NCBI RefSeq assembly: GCF_024139115.2 | Contig: NC_085141.1 | Span: 172,682,994-172,746,993 of the forward strand | Origin: Armigeres subalbatus | Taxonomy: Eukaryota; Arthropoda; Insecta; Diptera; Culicidae | DNA: 64,000 bases | Direction: 5' to 3' | In this document: piece after piece, positions 23,087 through 35,495 of the stretch | Position numbering within the stretch: position 1 is the first letter of the stretch | Layout: every line of letters begins with the position of its first letter | Notes under the pieces: model-generated | What the model saw: the letters and a program-made list of their open reading frames with translations, nothing else | Database searches by the model: none | Told to the model about the DNA's origin: nothing | Position numbers and translations under genes: made by a program

Positions 23087-23262
23087 GTGACATCTCGTCC
23101 GGAGGACCTAGTTTTGACAATGGAATTCAGCTAGGCCACATTCAATCAATGATCAACTCAACAAGCACAGAAAACGGCAATGAGCGGACACGGACAGGTT
23201 CTGGATATCTGCTGGGCCAATGATGGCAATAAAGTTTCCATTGCTTTGGCTGATAATGAGGT
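23087..23262 (+). pseudogene. Rae1-like WD-repeat exon fragment(s)
   Basis: After an AG acceptor, 23087 onward reads VTSRPEDLVLTMEFS then a stop; in another frame 23179-23262 reads GQVLDICWANDGNKVSIALA and ends at a GTAAGT donor. Both resemble neighbouring segments of Rae1 (VTSPP-D...EFS; PVLDVCWSDDGTKVF), the mRNA-export/spindle WD40 protein. Bases between them are missing and the first piece is stopped, so this reads as a decayed genomic copy that kept splice sites. Identity rests on short similarity. Confidence 0.4.
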
Positions 23263-23352
23263 AAGTTTAGTGGGAGGAAGATTTTCGGAATAATGTGCGT
23301 TTAATGTCGAGTTTAATGCTTACGATTTTCTAGGTTGCGAGTTAACTTCTTA

Positions 23353-23582
23353 GGCTCTGTCTCATTTGGAGAATTAAACTTAAAAGTGACAGTTCGAAAA
23401 TTAGCAAATAACCCAATCATAAGAATGGTTGGTGCTACCCAGCAATTCCAATAAGACATCGATGCAAAATGATTCGATATCTGTCAAAACTAATCTTGCT
23501 CTGCGAGCAGGGTTATTTGATAATTATTGAAATGTCACTTTTAATTTTAATTTCAGTTTAATTCTCCAAATGAGACAGACCC
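23353..23582. mobile_element. PIF/Harbinger-like MITE, copy 2, opposite orientation
   Basis: Also 230 bp with TTA on both sides (23350-23352, 23583-23585), and reverse-complementary in loop content to 22311-22540. Confidence 0.88.
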
Positions 23583-24067
23583 TTAATGGGTATCACAGCA
23601 CGGTGCCCCTTGACGCAGACGAGAATTTTAAATCCAGAGATGCCCGAACGCCCAGCGGATGATGTCGATCGAATACCAGAGCGAGATTACTACGCCGAAG
23701 GTGATTATTCTATGGCGGTCATAATCAGCATCGATCACAGCGTTGTGTCATTTGTTTTTTGGAAAACGAATTCTTTTGAAATGTGTTCTATGTACCCGCA
23801 TAATTACAAACTGTTCATGGATATTTTCCCGTGCGGTCGACAACAGTATCCTTTACTGTTGACAACTGTAAATGAACAATCTCATATGAAGTTTTAACAG
23901 TTTGTGGTACGGTTATTTGATAAATAACAATATGTTGAATGGGTTGTTAAGTTATGTCACCATAAAAAATCGTCTGTTTTCGCGTGCAAAATTTTCGCTC
24001 AACAGTATGATAAAATGTTGATATATAATGCAGGAAATAAAGAACATTTTAGAGACAGCATGTTATA
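23583..24067. other. spacer, no gene recognised
   Basis: A 103-codon open frame begins at 23586, directly after the MITE; it has no domain I recognise. Confidence 0.4.
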
Positions 24068-24984
24068 CACACTTAGTTTTTTTCGCCGAGGCCGGCAAAA
24101 TAATTTACCGAGAATCCAACAGCTGATATCTCGGTAAAAATCTCGGTGAAAGTTCAGATTACCGATTGGTCGTAAAATGTGCGTAACCACCCATCTGTCA
24201 AAAATTGCCGTTCTGTTCGGTAGTTCATTGCCGACTAGATCGCTAATGTGCTTTGCCGAAATTCAGTAAATCATTATTTTTATTTACTTTCAGATAGATC
24301 AAAATAAAAAATTAAAAGCGTCAGTTCCCATGAGAAATAAATATATTTTGGGCGTTTTTTATTGCTGTCCATATTTATAAACCGAATCAACTCTAATATG
24401 CTCGAACACGAAAATAACTTTCAAAACTGTAGCGTAGTAGGAAATTTATGCGTTTTGCGCAGCCATCTAACAGCACCATTCCGCGATACCACATAGATAT
24501 CTCTGTTCATAGATGTGATAATATGCTTAGTCCAAACTCCGATGTCCGATGTCTTGCGCGCGTGGAAGTCGATTTTTGTCGATCTTGCTGTGTCTGTGAC
24601 GATTGCTTGTGTTCTTATGAGCTTCCTAAAAATAAGTATAATTTTATTATGTTTAATATTGAAGCAAGCTTATAATGTTGATTGAATCTGTTTTATATTA
24701 GTATAAATAAAGAAAATTTAACTAGATAAAATGCTTACCAGAGAATAGAAGATGATCACGTGTTTTCTGATGACAGATCGCGATATAGGTTTATACTTTT
24801 GACAGTTAAGTTTGCCGAGATTCGGGTAAATTCCAGATTACCGACAACTATGGCAAACTTGACTGCCGAGTTTCGGTAACTTGTGTAAACGTCATATTTA
24901 TTAACGAGATATCAGTTAAAATTTACTTTAACGATCATGTTCGTCAATTTATTTTACCGAGAAAAAAATTGTCGATTAAGTGTG
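24068..24984. mobile_element. 917-bp TIR element, CACACTTA ends, TA duplication
   Basis: Ends CACACTTA and TAAGTGTG between TA dinucleotides (24066-24067, 24985-24986). Sub-terminal TTACCGAGA motifs point inward from both ends. Longest frame 75 codons, no transposase. The palindrome at 44805-45013 has the same tips. Confidence 0.7.
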
Positions 24985-25449
24985 TATGTTGACATTTAGT
25001 GATGATGTCGAGCAGTTATGGTTGAATCGATTGAAAAGTATTCGATAACCGCAACGTAAACTGTGAAGCTATCCAGCTTTCCACGCTCACCATAATGGCG
25101 ACTGCTATAAATAATTTTGACATTAACTGCTTTACTCCTCTTCAGGCGCTAAACCAGATTTAGGCGTATGGATAAGCACCGTATAACGCCCTAAACGTAA
25201 TGGAACGGACAGGCGACGGTAACGGTAAGATTTGACTATTGGCCACACATATTCAGGGTGTCTACTCATCTGTAAAATCAAAATTCGCTGATTTTTTCAG
25301 GTTTTTCCATGTGTTTTACAATAATTTCCAGGCAAAAACAAACGTGCCATATATAGATTTTAGCAACAAAACAATCAATTTAAAAAAGTAAATATTGCGA
25401 AAAATATTATTTTTAAGAATATTTTGGTGGCTGCACAAAACAATGTTGT

Positions 25450-26040
25450 AAATTACTTAAGAAATTCCTCTAGGAATTCCTTCGCAAGTTCACCCAGAAA
25501 TTGCTTCAGCCATTCAATCAAAATTCCTTCAGGAATCACATAGGAAATTCCTCCAGGTATTCCTTTGAAAATTTCTCCATAGATTCCATCAGAAAATCCT
25601 CCGGATTTTAAGAATTGCTTCAGAACTTCCTCCAGGATTTAATTTGAAAATTTCTTTGCTAAAACTTTAGAAAATATCTCAAGGAATTGTTTAGGAAAGT
25701 CCTTTAGATATGCATTTGGCGATTTTTTTTAAATTCCTTTAGGTGTTTGTTCGAAAATGTCTTTTGAAAATCCCTCGGAAATACCTTTATAAAACACTTT
25801 ACAGATTTCTTCAGATATTCTTCTGAAATTATTTTAGTAATTTCTTTGGAAACTTGGTTAAGAATTCTTTCGGAAATCTCTATGAATTTTATTTCAGATG
25901 TTTTTTTTAAGAAACTTAGGAAAAATTCTTCAGGAAATGTTCCGGAAATATGTTTGGCAATTTCTTCAGGAAATCCTTCAGTACTTCTTACGAAAACTCC
26001 TTCAGGAAATGTGACGTTTATGTCGTTGGCTGTTTTTGAG
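25450..26040. repeat. degenerate tandem repeat (TCCTTCAGGAAAT type)
   Basis: Imperfect units of roughly 25-35 bp built around AATTCCT/TCAGGAA. Similar units recur at 26530-26720. Open frames rich in Phe/Ser/Gly-Asn come from the repeat. Confidence 0.6.
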
Positions 26041-26180
26041 GCATTTTATGCTTAACATCCTTTATGCCTAATGTACTTATGCCTAACGTACTCATGCCTA
26101 ACGTCCTTATACCTGTTCGTGAGACCAACATCTAGTTTGTTCTAGTCAGTGACCAACATCTAGTTTGCTCTAGTATAAAC

Positions 26181-26460
26181 CTAGGATAGGATGTGACAAC
26201 TCAATTGAGACTGCCTTGTTGTTTTTTAGTCGGTTGCTCTGACGAGGTGGTCGCCAGTGCATCCAAATTAATTTTCTACAAAATCTTCCAAATATCATGT
26301 ATCAAAACTTGAAGTTTTTCTTTCCTATCAATCCATTATTTATGTAACAGAAACGAAAGACTAACAGAGAGAAGTTTTTGCTAACGAAAATATGACTTTG
26401 AGATCCAAAATGACAGAGAGGGGAGTGGTAACGTTTAAAATCAACAGTTTTAAACCTTTA
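26181..26460 (+). repeat. partial copy of the CTAGGATAGGATGTG element
   Basis: Begins CTAGGATAGGATGTGACAA and matches the first ~150 bp of 28781-29333 (GTCGGTTGCT, GAGGTGGT); no right end found. Confidence 0.6.
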
Positions 26461-28780
26461 CAACCCTTTAGATAAATTTATATGGCGTTGGCAGTTCAAT
26501 ATAAACTAATTTTGGCCCAAAAAACTCAGAAAAATCCATTCGGAAATCCTTCGGCTATTCTTTCAAGAATTCATTTAGCAAAAATCCTTCACAAATCACC
26601 CTACACTTTTTTTTTTAATCCTTTCAGGTTCCTTTTCGGGAATTTCTTAAAGAACACATATGAGAAATCGTCCGGAAATTTGTTTTGAAATTCCTCCGGG
26701 AATTCTTTTCGGTTTTTATCTTGGAAATTCCTCCAGAAATAATTTAGAAAATTACTAATCATTATTATGGACACGCTTTTACTGATTTCTTTGAATAATA
26801 CCATGGAAAACTGATCCAGAAATTCAGGAATTGTTTTTAAAAATCCTAACTAATTTAGTATTTTTTAATATATTAATAAAGAATTTCCAAGGGAATACTC
26901 AAAAGAATTTACAAAGCAACCCCTCTAATTGATTTCCCGAATAAATTCTTGAATTTCAGAAAGAATAGCTTCGGAAATTCTCCTTGAATTCTTTAGAAGA
27001 TGGCAAAACGTTTTTGCGGAACAACGATGCATTAACGTTCACTACATTTTCAATAGATTTGATTGGTACACTTATTCAAATATTTTTATGGATTTTTTCA
27101 TCTTTTGAGAGAATTTCACTCATGATCTCGGGGTATTGAAATTTCCCTGATTATGTCAGGAATTCCCTGATAATTCCAGGTATTTTCCAGGTGGGGAGAA
27201 ATTCCCTGATAATTCCAGGTTTTCCAGGTTTTTCCAGGTAGTAGACACCCTGATATTATATGTTGAATTCTGCCGTTACCGTCGCCGTTTCGTTCCATTA
27301 CGTGCAGGGCTTCAGAGTTCAGCGGTGATGAAGCAGTTGGTTCTTAGAATGCTTAAGTGATTGCGGTACAAACGGTTGTGAAATCAAGTTTAAATAAATT
27401 CAAAGAAAACAAATTGGATTTAATAAAATGCAATTTAACAAAAACAAAATTAATATTTAGCAATAGAATATTTTTGTACATATTTTTTGAGTACTGTGAA
27501 TATTCAAATTATGAGCTATTCAAGTCAACCGGTGTGCTGAGGAAGTATGATGATTTATAATCTTTTTTAAGAGGTCAATTAATAAGTCGTTATCTAGCTG
27601 CCTAGCATTACCAATTTCATTGTGTTGTCAAGTAAGAGCAATTCTTAGATCAATTTTATATGCAGGCAACTTTTATTGAAAATCAATCATTCCGCACAAG
27701 CGTTTTTTTCCTTGGATTATTTTCCGTTATGGCGATAAATTTATAATCTCTCCTATATTTTTATCCTCAGCATTTTTCTATTCATTGTTCTACGTATATT
27801 TAAGGGCTGCTACCGGGCATGTTTAGTTATATTCTGTGAATTTAAACTTAGTTGAAGGTCTGATTTATGGAACTAGGAAAGTTCCTCTGTTTTTCCGGAA
27901 CATGGAAGAAAAAAAAACTGTTGAGGTTTCAGTAAACGATTGATTTTAACACCCAACAGAGCGTGTATTTCTGAATATAATAAGGGCCACCAGGGACTCG
28001 AAAGCCAAGACATATTTAGATTTCGGAGCGACTTAATCTTTGACGAGCGTGAGCGATATGTCCAGCGAGCCAGTGCAGCTGCGCTTAAAACCCGTTTTGT
28101 GTAAAACATCCTGTGAGTTGCTGCCGTGCATAAAAAACTAAATGCAAATTACAAAGATTTTCTTCCGATGCTTCAAAGTTGAGGTCTGAAAGGAAACAAT
28201 TTTGTATTAAATAAATTAAAATGGCACCTGCACCTTTCCAATTTTTTTTACCATAAGTAAATAAACAAGATAAAATGGTTGCTATGGCATCGCTCAGCGT
28301 CGGAATTATTTGAGCGTCGGAAGCAGTTACTGTCAAAATTATTTATAGCATTCGCCATTATGGCTAGCGTGGAAAGCTGGATATCTTACATCGTAATAAT
28401 GATTCTGACCATATAACATGTTGTTTTTTATTATGCGGGTAGTTTGCTTGATATGAAATAAAATAATACAACAAAGCGAAACAAATTGTCATGTGCATGG
28501 CTTATATGTAAATTTCCATCAATTACTATGTTTTTGAAATTTATGTGCGCTCTTAATGAAAGCCGATCGACTGGTTCATTCTAAATTTTAAGTGCAGATG
28601 TATTGAAAAAGTAATAACTTCGCACTTAAAACCTATAATGATCCGATTAACAAAAATTGATTAGCTTCGCACTTATTTTCTAATTGCAAAACCAACTGAT
28701 TCTAAAATATGTGCACGGCACATGTTAACAATATGGATTTTATTATCAGTGAACGTCATAATTTCTTGGGGGATTTTGCG

Positions 28781-29333
28781 CTAGGATAGGATGTGACAAT
28801 AGAATTGCAATTGCCTTGTTGTTTCCTCAGTCGATTGCTTCGAAGAGGTGGTGGCCGCAGTGCTTCCAAATATTTTTTATTCAAAATCCGCCGTATAGTG
28901 TATGTGAAAAAATCATGTTTTCTCGTTCTCTTCTTCCATAATTCGTAATTAAGAATGCTACGTAGGTTCTATCAGAATTTTTTTTACAGGGAGATGTAAG
29001 AGTTTTACAGTGAAATGGGTAAAAATTGGTCAATAATGCTTCAAATCGAGTGTTTTAAATTAGCATAGCTCTTAAGCATCATGCATACATCATTTGCAGC
29101 CTAGCATAAATTAATTTTACCCAAAAAATGAAAAAACAAACTTTTGATTTTTTTCATAAAATGGAATTTAATTACCCAGCAACACGGCCAAGGTAACAAC
29201 AAGCTGCCTTTTTGAAAATGTAATACCGCCGATCGAAGTAACCGATTGTCATTTTCACCCAATCAGCAACCGGTACGATTTTGACAGAAAATCGGTACGA
29301 TTTTTAATGACTAATTGGCACATCCTATCCTAG
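28781..29333. mobile_element. 553-bp TIR element with an 8-bp target duplication
   Basis: Ends CTAGGATAGGATGTG (inverted at 29319-29333). ATTTTGCG directly flanks both sides (28773-28780, 29334-29341), which fits a hAT- or P-type element. No coding frame. Confidence 0.85.
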
Positions 29334-29341
29334 ATTTTGCG

Positions 29342-29663
29342 TTAGTCTATATTAGGTACTTTTTTGTAACCGTGTATGTTTTTTTGGGTTGTGTAATTTG
29401 CGTAATTTGTGTATGAGCCCAAATTCAGTTCACGCGTGTTTAAAAACGGGTTGAAAATGTAACGGTCATAACGCATAAGCAAAAATGCGCGCGTTGTCAT
29501 TTTTTATTATTGTTTTATTTCGTTCCAGAGGTCTGATGGTGTTTTGTGTTCAGAGAGAACAAAGTTAATTTCAAATTTCAAATAACTTTTTTAAAACGAT
29601 ATAGGCCTAGTATAAACTCTATACTTCCATTAAAACTAAAGACAGTGAAAATTTACCGTCAAT
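29342..29663. other. RFC4 upstream region
   Basis: AT-rich with no further gene. It should include the RFC4 promoter and 5' UTR; no TATA box is obvious. Confidence 0.4.
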
Positions 29664-30863
29664 ATGCATGCATTCTTGAAAACTGGAAAAATAACCGATT
29701 CTCCCTCAAAAGCAGTTGGCAGTGGTGAAGGTCTTTCGGAAAAGCGCACTAAAGCACATTCTGTCCCCTGGGTGGAAAAATAGTAAGTGTTGATAATCGT
29801 AAACTTCCTTACATCAGCTAAAAAAATAATCTTCTATCCCAGCCGACCTAAAAGTGTTGACGATGTTGTTGAACAAGCCGAGGTGGTGGCTGTGCTTCGA
29901 GAAAGTTTATCAACAGCTGACCTGCCAAATTTGTTGCTCTACGGACCACCAGGAACCGGTAAAACCAGTACCATACTGGCAGCAGCTCGGCAACTTTTCG
30001 GTGACATGTTCAAGGAGCGGATCCTGGAGTTGAATGCCTCCGATGACCGTGGAATTGCGGTCATCCGGAACAAGGTTAAAACCTTTGCACAGCTAACGGC
30101 GAGCGGCATAAGGGCAGATGGTAAGCCATGTCCGCCCTTCAAGATTGTCATTCTGGATGAAGCCGATGCAATGACTCACGCAGCGCAGGCTGCTTTACGT
30201 AGAACAATGGAGAAGGAAACAAAAACGACTCGGTTCTGTTTGGTTTGTAACTATGTTTCGCGAATCATTGAACCCATCACTTCCCGTTGTACCAAGTTTC
30301 GTTTCAAACCTCTCGGCGAGGAAAAGGTCATTGAACGGTTACGGTACATTTGTGAGCAGGAAAATTTAGATGTTGAAGAGCAAGCCTATAGGGATATCGT
30401 TGACATTTCTGGCGGCGACTTGCGACGAGCAATCACTACTTTACAGTCGTGTCACCGACTGAAAGGCAAAGATTCCAAAATAGAGCATACCGACATAATG
30501 GAGATGTCCGGCGTCGTCCCCGGAAGTTATCTAGAAGATTTCGTATCGGTTTGTAAAACGGCCAACTATGGTAAACTAGAAGACTATGTTCGGAATCTTA
30601 CACACGATGCTTACAGCGTCGGACAGCTGTTTGAACAGCTGACTGATTTTGTCGTCATGCACGATGGGTTGAGCGATAAGCAGAAAAGTATCATTTGCGA
30701 CAAATTAGGGGTAGGTTTCTAACAGCTTGATAATATCCAATTTTGTATACATATTTTACCTTATTCACAGGAATGCTGCTTCCGCTTACAAGGCGGTGGA
30801 TCAGAATATATTCAAATCATGGATTTGGGATGCGTGACTATTCAAGCTTTGCAAGCTAATTGA
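29664..30863 (+). CDS. RfC4: Replication factor C small subunit 4 (RFC4/RfC40 type), three coding exons
   Basis: Coding exons are 29664-29782, 29843-30710 and 30771-30863. Introns begin GTAAGT and GTAGGT and end in AG, and the joined frame is 359 codons. The start is chosen at 29664 because it gives the conserved MHAFLKTGK opening; the exon 1-2 junction restores WVEKYRPKSVDD. An AAA+ clamp-loader ATPase is shown by Walker A GPPGTGKT, Walker [10 protein letters not shown], the SRC-type motif [11 protein letters not shown] that supplies the arginine finger, sensor 2 region [13 protein letters not shown] and a C-terminal collar domain. Exon 3 encodes [20 protein letters not shown], the usual end of this subunit. 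In the family, RFC opens and loads PCNA at primer-template junctions in the nucleus using ATP. The reading frame that runs into intron 1 (MLIIVNFL...) is an artefact of the missing splice. No frameshift or missing catalytic residue was seen. Confidence 0.95.
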
Positions 30864-32700
30864 AACGTTGTCTGTTTAAAGGAACATGCTGAAACGTAAT
30901 ACAACTGGTTCTGTTTATTTAACTTTTGATTTTTGTTTACTTATCGAAAACATCCCTTGGACAACAACAGTTCATAGAAAAACATGTAGTGGTCATTTGA
31001 GAACATTTGCTACTGTATCACGTAGTAGAATGATTCTGGATCCTAAAAAAAAAGTAACTTGCCAATTGATGCTATACACAAAAATTTGCGGTATAAATCT
31101 GAGACCATTCATTGTACCGTGATGTGCCCTAATTTCGCGCGCTATAACTTCGCGCATTATAAAATCATTTATTTTTTCAATTTTTAGGGGCCAGTCAAAA
31201 TTGAAAAATCTGGAGGATTGCAAAATATCATTGTTGTTGAATGTTTTTCACGAAAAAATTTGAAAAACAAACTTGGTTTAGTACACCAAATAAAATTATT
31301 TCAATTTGGTCCTCCCATCGACCGCCATATTTGCTTGTGCTTAGCACAGCGACGAAGAACATGACCCAAGTAAACAAATGATTTTACTATACAAAACTGG
31401 CTACTTTTTGGAAATATTTGTATCCATTTTGCTCTGTAGGATATGTTTATTCGTCTATTGAAAAATGTGAAATTTTATGTATTTAATGTTTATTTAGACT
31501 TTCGCTTTGTGCGCGAAATTAAGTATATGAGAGTAATTATGGTGCCCAATTTCGTTTATTGTTGTTGCGTAGTTTCATTTGCTACATTCTAATGAAACAA
31601 AAGCAATATAATGCACAGGACAGTTTTAAACTGAATAGAACCCGAAGAGTTCGTTCCCATACGCTTTTTATCTAATTTTCAGGCGGATAACCACCGACAT
31701 CGACTTATGTTGACTTGAAAAATCTTATAGATCAGTGCCTGCAACAGCTATCAAATCCGATGTTTAAAATGATGCTAAAATGTGCGATGTGTAAAATGAT
31801 GCTAAACTTAAGATAAAACTACAGCAGCTTTTTCGATAATGTATATAATATTGAAGATGTCTTGTATGTATAAAACACATATTTGAAGATGTCCTATGTA
31901 AGAGATAGCGGAATTTAAGACTTTCTTTCATGACGTCTCGAAAATATAAACTTTTTTTATACACCAGCTAAACATTGCAATGCCTTTTTTTTTTAAATTT
32001 GGTTTATATTTCAGAAGAAAACGATATTTTAGGAATTATGACTTGTGTCAACTAAAATTCATGAAGTAAAATCTAAGCAAAGCTCCAGGGTCGAAATATA
32101 GGTACCTACCATTTCGACTAAAGAATGGGTCACTGACGGCTGTCTAATACCGTTATCTGCATATTTTGAACAATGGATGCATGCTTCTATTGGTCAATTG
32201 ATTATATTTCATCAAACCAATAACAATATTCAATTCCAAACATGAGCGAAGTTAGGAACACTTTTGCGCGAAATTAGGAACTATCATACAACGGTCTCAG
32301 ATTCATACTCCAATTTTTTTTAAATAGCAGCAAAATTGGCAAGTACCTAACATTTTTTTGAGAACCTAGAATCCTTCTACTACGTCTGTACGTGCTGTAT
32401 TGAAAAAAGGTTTAACTTTCGAGTCACTGTGTATGAAAAACTTAAATTCCGCTTTTTTTCACATAGGACATCTTCAAATATGTGTTTTACATAATACATC
32501 TTCAATATTATATACTTACTTGATACTTGATACTTGATGGGCTACAGCTCTTCGATGAACCTACGCCGAATGGAGTATCCTTCTCCACTGGACTCGATCC
32601 TGGGCCAATCGCTTCCAGTCGCCCTGAACATTGAGCGCCCTCAGGTCCTCTTCAACTGCAAAAAGCCATCGTGTACGCGGCTTCTTTTCTCTACTAAATA

Positions 32701-33372
32701 TTATCTTCGCTTGACGTTCTCCGGCATATGAACAACGTGACCAGCCCACCGTAGTCTGCCGTGTTGTATAAGCTTAATAATATCCAGCCCTTTATATACC
32801 TGGTACAATTCGTGATTCATGCGACGCCGCCAGATACCGCTCTCCTGTTTCCCGCCGAGTATTGTCCGCAGCACCTTACGCTCAAACACTCCGAGAGCTC
32901 TCCGATCAGCCTCCTTTAACGTCCATGTTTCATGGCCGTATAAAGCCACCGGAAGAATCAGAGTAGTATACAGCGCGAGTTTAGTTTTCGTTTGCAGACT
33001 ACGGGACTTAAGCTGGTTACGAAGTCCGTAATAAGCCCTATTTGCAGCTGCAATACGCCTTTTCACCTCGCGGGTAACATCATTATCGCACGTCACTAAT
33101 GTTCCAAGATACACAAATTCTTCTACCACTTCAAATTTTTCACCATCCAGCACTATTTCGCTACCACCACCACTAATGAACCCACGTTGATTGCCAGCGA
33201 CCATGTACTTCGTTTTGCTGGTATTTATCGTGAGTCCAATCCTCGCTGTCTCCCTCTTAAAAGGCGCAAAAGCCTCTTCCACGGCACGGCGATCAATCCC
33301 GATAATATCGATATCGGCCGCAAATCCCTGGAGCATATCCGATCTTGTGATAGTGGTACCGCTTCTTTGCAC
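32701..33372 (-). pseudogene. RTE copy C catalytic box and C-terminal region
   Basis: The frame has MLQGFAADIDIIGIDRRAVE where the family has GFADDIDI, so one catalytic Asp is Ala. It then reads LTINTSKTKYMVAGNQRG, EEFVYLGTLVTCDNDVTREV, LILPVALYGHETWTLKEADR and LRWAGHVVHMPENVKRR. Confidence 0.88.
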
Positions 33373-33402
33373 ACCAGCTCTCCTAATCGCTCCCAGAAGA
33401 CT

Positions 33403-34712
33403 CTAGAGTACATCACCCTGCTTTAATTCATCTAAGGTAACAAATGACGTCGATATTTCATCCGCAACCCTTACACTTGATTTCGATCCGTCCAACGTTA
33501 TACGAATCAGCCGTATCAGTTTCGCCGGAAAACCATGTTCAAGCATAATTTGCCATAATTCATTCCGTTTCACTGAATCGTACGCCGCCTTGAAATCAAT
33601 AAACAGATGATGTGTCTGCAAGTTGTACTCCCGGAATTTATCAAGGATTTGTCTCAGGGTAAACATTTGATCCGTCGTTGATCGGCCCTCACGAAAACCT
33701 GCTTGGTATTCGCCGACGAAGGACTCTTCAAGCGGTCTCAATCTGTTGAACAGAATACGGGACATAATTTTGTACGCCGAATTAAGGAGGGTTATTCCTC
33801 GGTAATTGGCGCACTCCAGTCTGTGCCCTTTCTTAAAGAGAGGGCAAATGAGGCCGTCTAACCAGCTAGCAGGCATTTCCTCGTCTTCCCATATTTTCGA
33901 CATAATATGGTGCAGAACTTCATAAAGCTGCTCACTGCCATGTTTGAGAAGTTCAGCCGGGAGCTGGTCCTTTCCCGCAGCCTTATTGTTTTTCAGCTCT
34001 TTGACAGCTTTTTTAACCTCATCTAGTGTAGGTGACTCCACAGCTTGTCCATCGTCGCTAATATTTATTCTGTTCACCGATGCACCGTCACTTCCTCCAT
34101 TCAACAAAGTCTCGAAGTGTTGCTTCCACCTGGCAGCCACTTCAGTTTTATCTGTCAGCAAATTCCCTTGTAGGTCGTTGCACATGACGGGAGATGGCGC
34201 TGTCTTTCTCCGCACGCCATTGACAGACTCATAAAACCTCCGCATATCGTTCTGCTCCATTTTTTCCTGCGCCTCACTAATAACTTGTTCTTCGTACTCT
34301 TTTCTCTTCCTGCGGTGGGTTCGTTTTTCGGCTGCTCTTGCTTCCTTGTACCGATCTCTATTCGATCGGGTACCTGACACCAACATCCGGCTTCTGGCAA
34401 CGTTCTTCTCGTCTGTCACTCTCTGATACTCCACATCGAACCAACCCGTCCTTGGTCGCCTCTGTGCAGTGCCTACCACTTCTCGTGCTGTTGTGCTCAC
34501 CGCTCCATGGATCGACTCCCATAGATCGTTGATGTTGTCGCTAACGTTGATTGCACTTATCCGTTCGTCGAGCTTCTGGCGGTACTCAGCCGATACTCCT
34601 TCCGCCGACAATCGCTGGATATTGTAACGCATCGTTCGCTGTGATCTTTCGTTCGATACAGTTGACAACCGTGATCGAATTTTACTGACAACGAGGTAGT
34701 GATCAGAGTCAA
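33403..34712 (-). pseudogene. RTE copy C reverse transcriptase
   Basis: From the frameshift, IDSDHYLVVSKIRSRL leads into the linker, then NNKAAGKDQLPAELLKHGSE, PLFKKGHRLECANYRGITLL, YQAGFREGRSTTDQMFTLRQ and THHLFIDFKAAYDSVKRNEL (RT domains 1-3). It ends TLDELKQGDVL then a stop, where the family continues SNLLFN; part of that block is deleted. Confidence 0.88.
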
Positions 34713-35495
34713 TGTTCTGAATGTCCGCACATCGATAACATCCGAGAAATGGCGCCCATCCACCAGAACATGGTCTATCTGGTTGCAAGTTTCACCATTT
34801 GGGTGTCTCCAGGTGTGCTTTCGGATGTTCTTTCGTGCAAAGTAGGTGCTACTGATGGCCATCCCTCTGGCAGCAGCAAAATTTACTACCCGTAGGCCGT
34901 TGTCATTGGTAGCGGAGTGAAGGCTCTCCCTACCGATTATGGGACGGAAAAAGTCCTCTCTACCGACCTGGGCGTTAGCGTCTCCGATAACAATTTTCAC
35001 GTCATGCTTTGGGCACTCTTCATAGGCTTTATCAAGACATTCATAAAACGTGTCCTTCACGTCGTCGGATTTATCGTTTGTCGGTGCGTAAACGTTGATT
35101 AGGCTGTAATTGAAGAATTTGCCCCGTATCCTCAACACACAGATTCGTTCGCTAATGGGTTTCCACCGCATCACTCGCTTCATCTGCTTGCCCATCACTA
35201 CGAAACCAACTCCATGCTCTGCTTTTTCACCGCCGCTGTGATAGATGTTATACTTGAATGCAGTATTGGTCGTGGGGTCCACGGCTCGGAATTCACGTTC
35301 TCCGGATCTAGGCCATCGGACTTCTTGAATAGCAGCCACGTTCACTCCAACCTTCTGCAGTTCACGAGCCAGAAGGCTCACTCGTCCAGGTTCATTTAGG
35401 GTCCTGACATTCCAGGTACCGAGTTTCCAATCATAGTCCTTATTTCGTTGCCGGGTCGGTTGCCAAAATAACGTTCTCTTTTCTTCTATCTCCAT
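34713..35495 (-). pseudogene. RTE copy C endonuclease domain
   Basis: The frame starts MEIEEKRTLFWQP and reads WKLGTWNVRTLNEPGRVS, VNVAAIQEVRWPRSGE, HGVGFVVMG, VKIVIGDANAQVGREDFF and CNQIDHVLVDGRHFSDVI. These are the N, E, D/N and D catalytic landmarks of apurinic-type LINE endonucleases. A frameshift near 34713 moves the SDHYL motif into the next frame, which continues from there. Confidence 0.88.

Larger units (their letters stand above)
25254..27252. mobile_element. 2.0-kb element with CAGGGTGTCTAC ends, nested in 25072-28381
   Basis: CAGGGTGTCTACT occurs inverted at both ends; ATATT flanks both sides (25249-25253, 27253-27257). The tips resemble hAT, though a full 8-bp duplication is not seen. 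The interior is degenerate GGAATTCCTTCAGGAAAT-like tandem sequence, AT-rich, with no transposase. Confidence 0.65.
25072..28381. mobile_element. 3.3-kb TIR element with TCCAGCTTTCCACGCT ends
   Basis: Left TCCAGCTTTCCACGCTCACC with ATAATGGCGA; right complement TCCAGCTTTCCACGCTAGCC with ATAATGGCGA. Homology extends about 55 bp (GCTATAAATAATTTTGACA). TA lies on both sides. The interior holds other elements (25254-27252) and no transposase. Another copy of the right end is at 53320-53427. Confidence 0.7.

Noticed and set aside
23586..23897. 103-codon open frame after a MITE
   Set aside because: No domain, no splice context, and the start lies at the MITE border.
29787..29842. Upstream Met of the RFC4 exon 2 frame ([13 protein letters not shown])
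   Set aside because: It is intron 1 sequence; splicing 29782 to 29843 restores the conserved WVEKYRPK.
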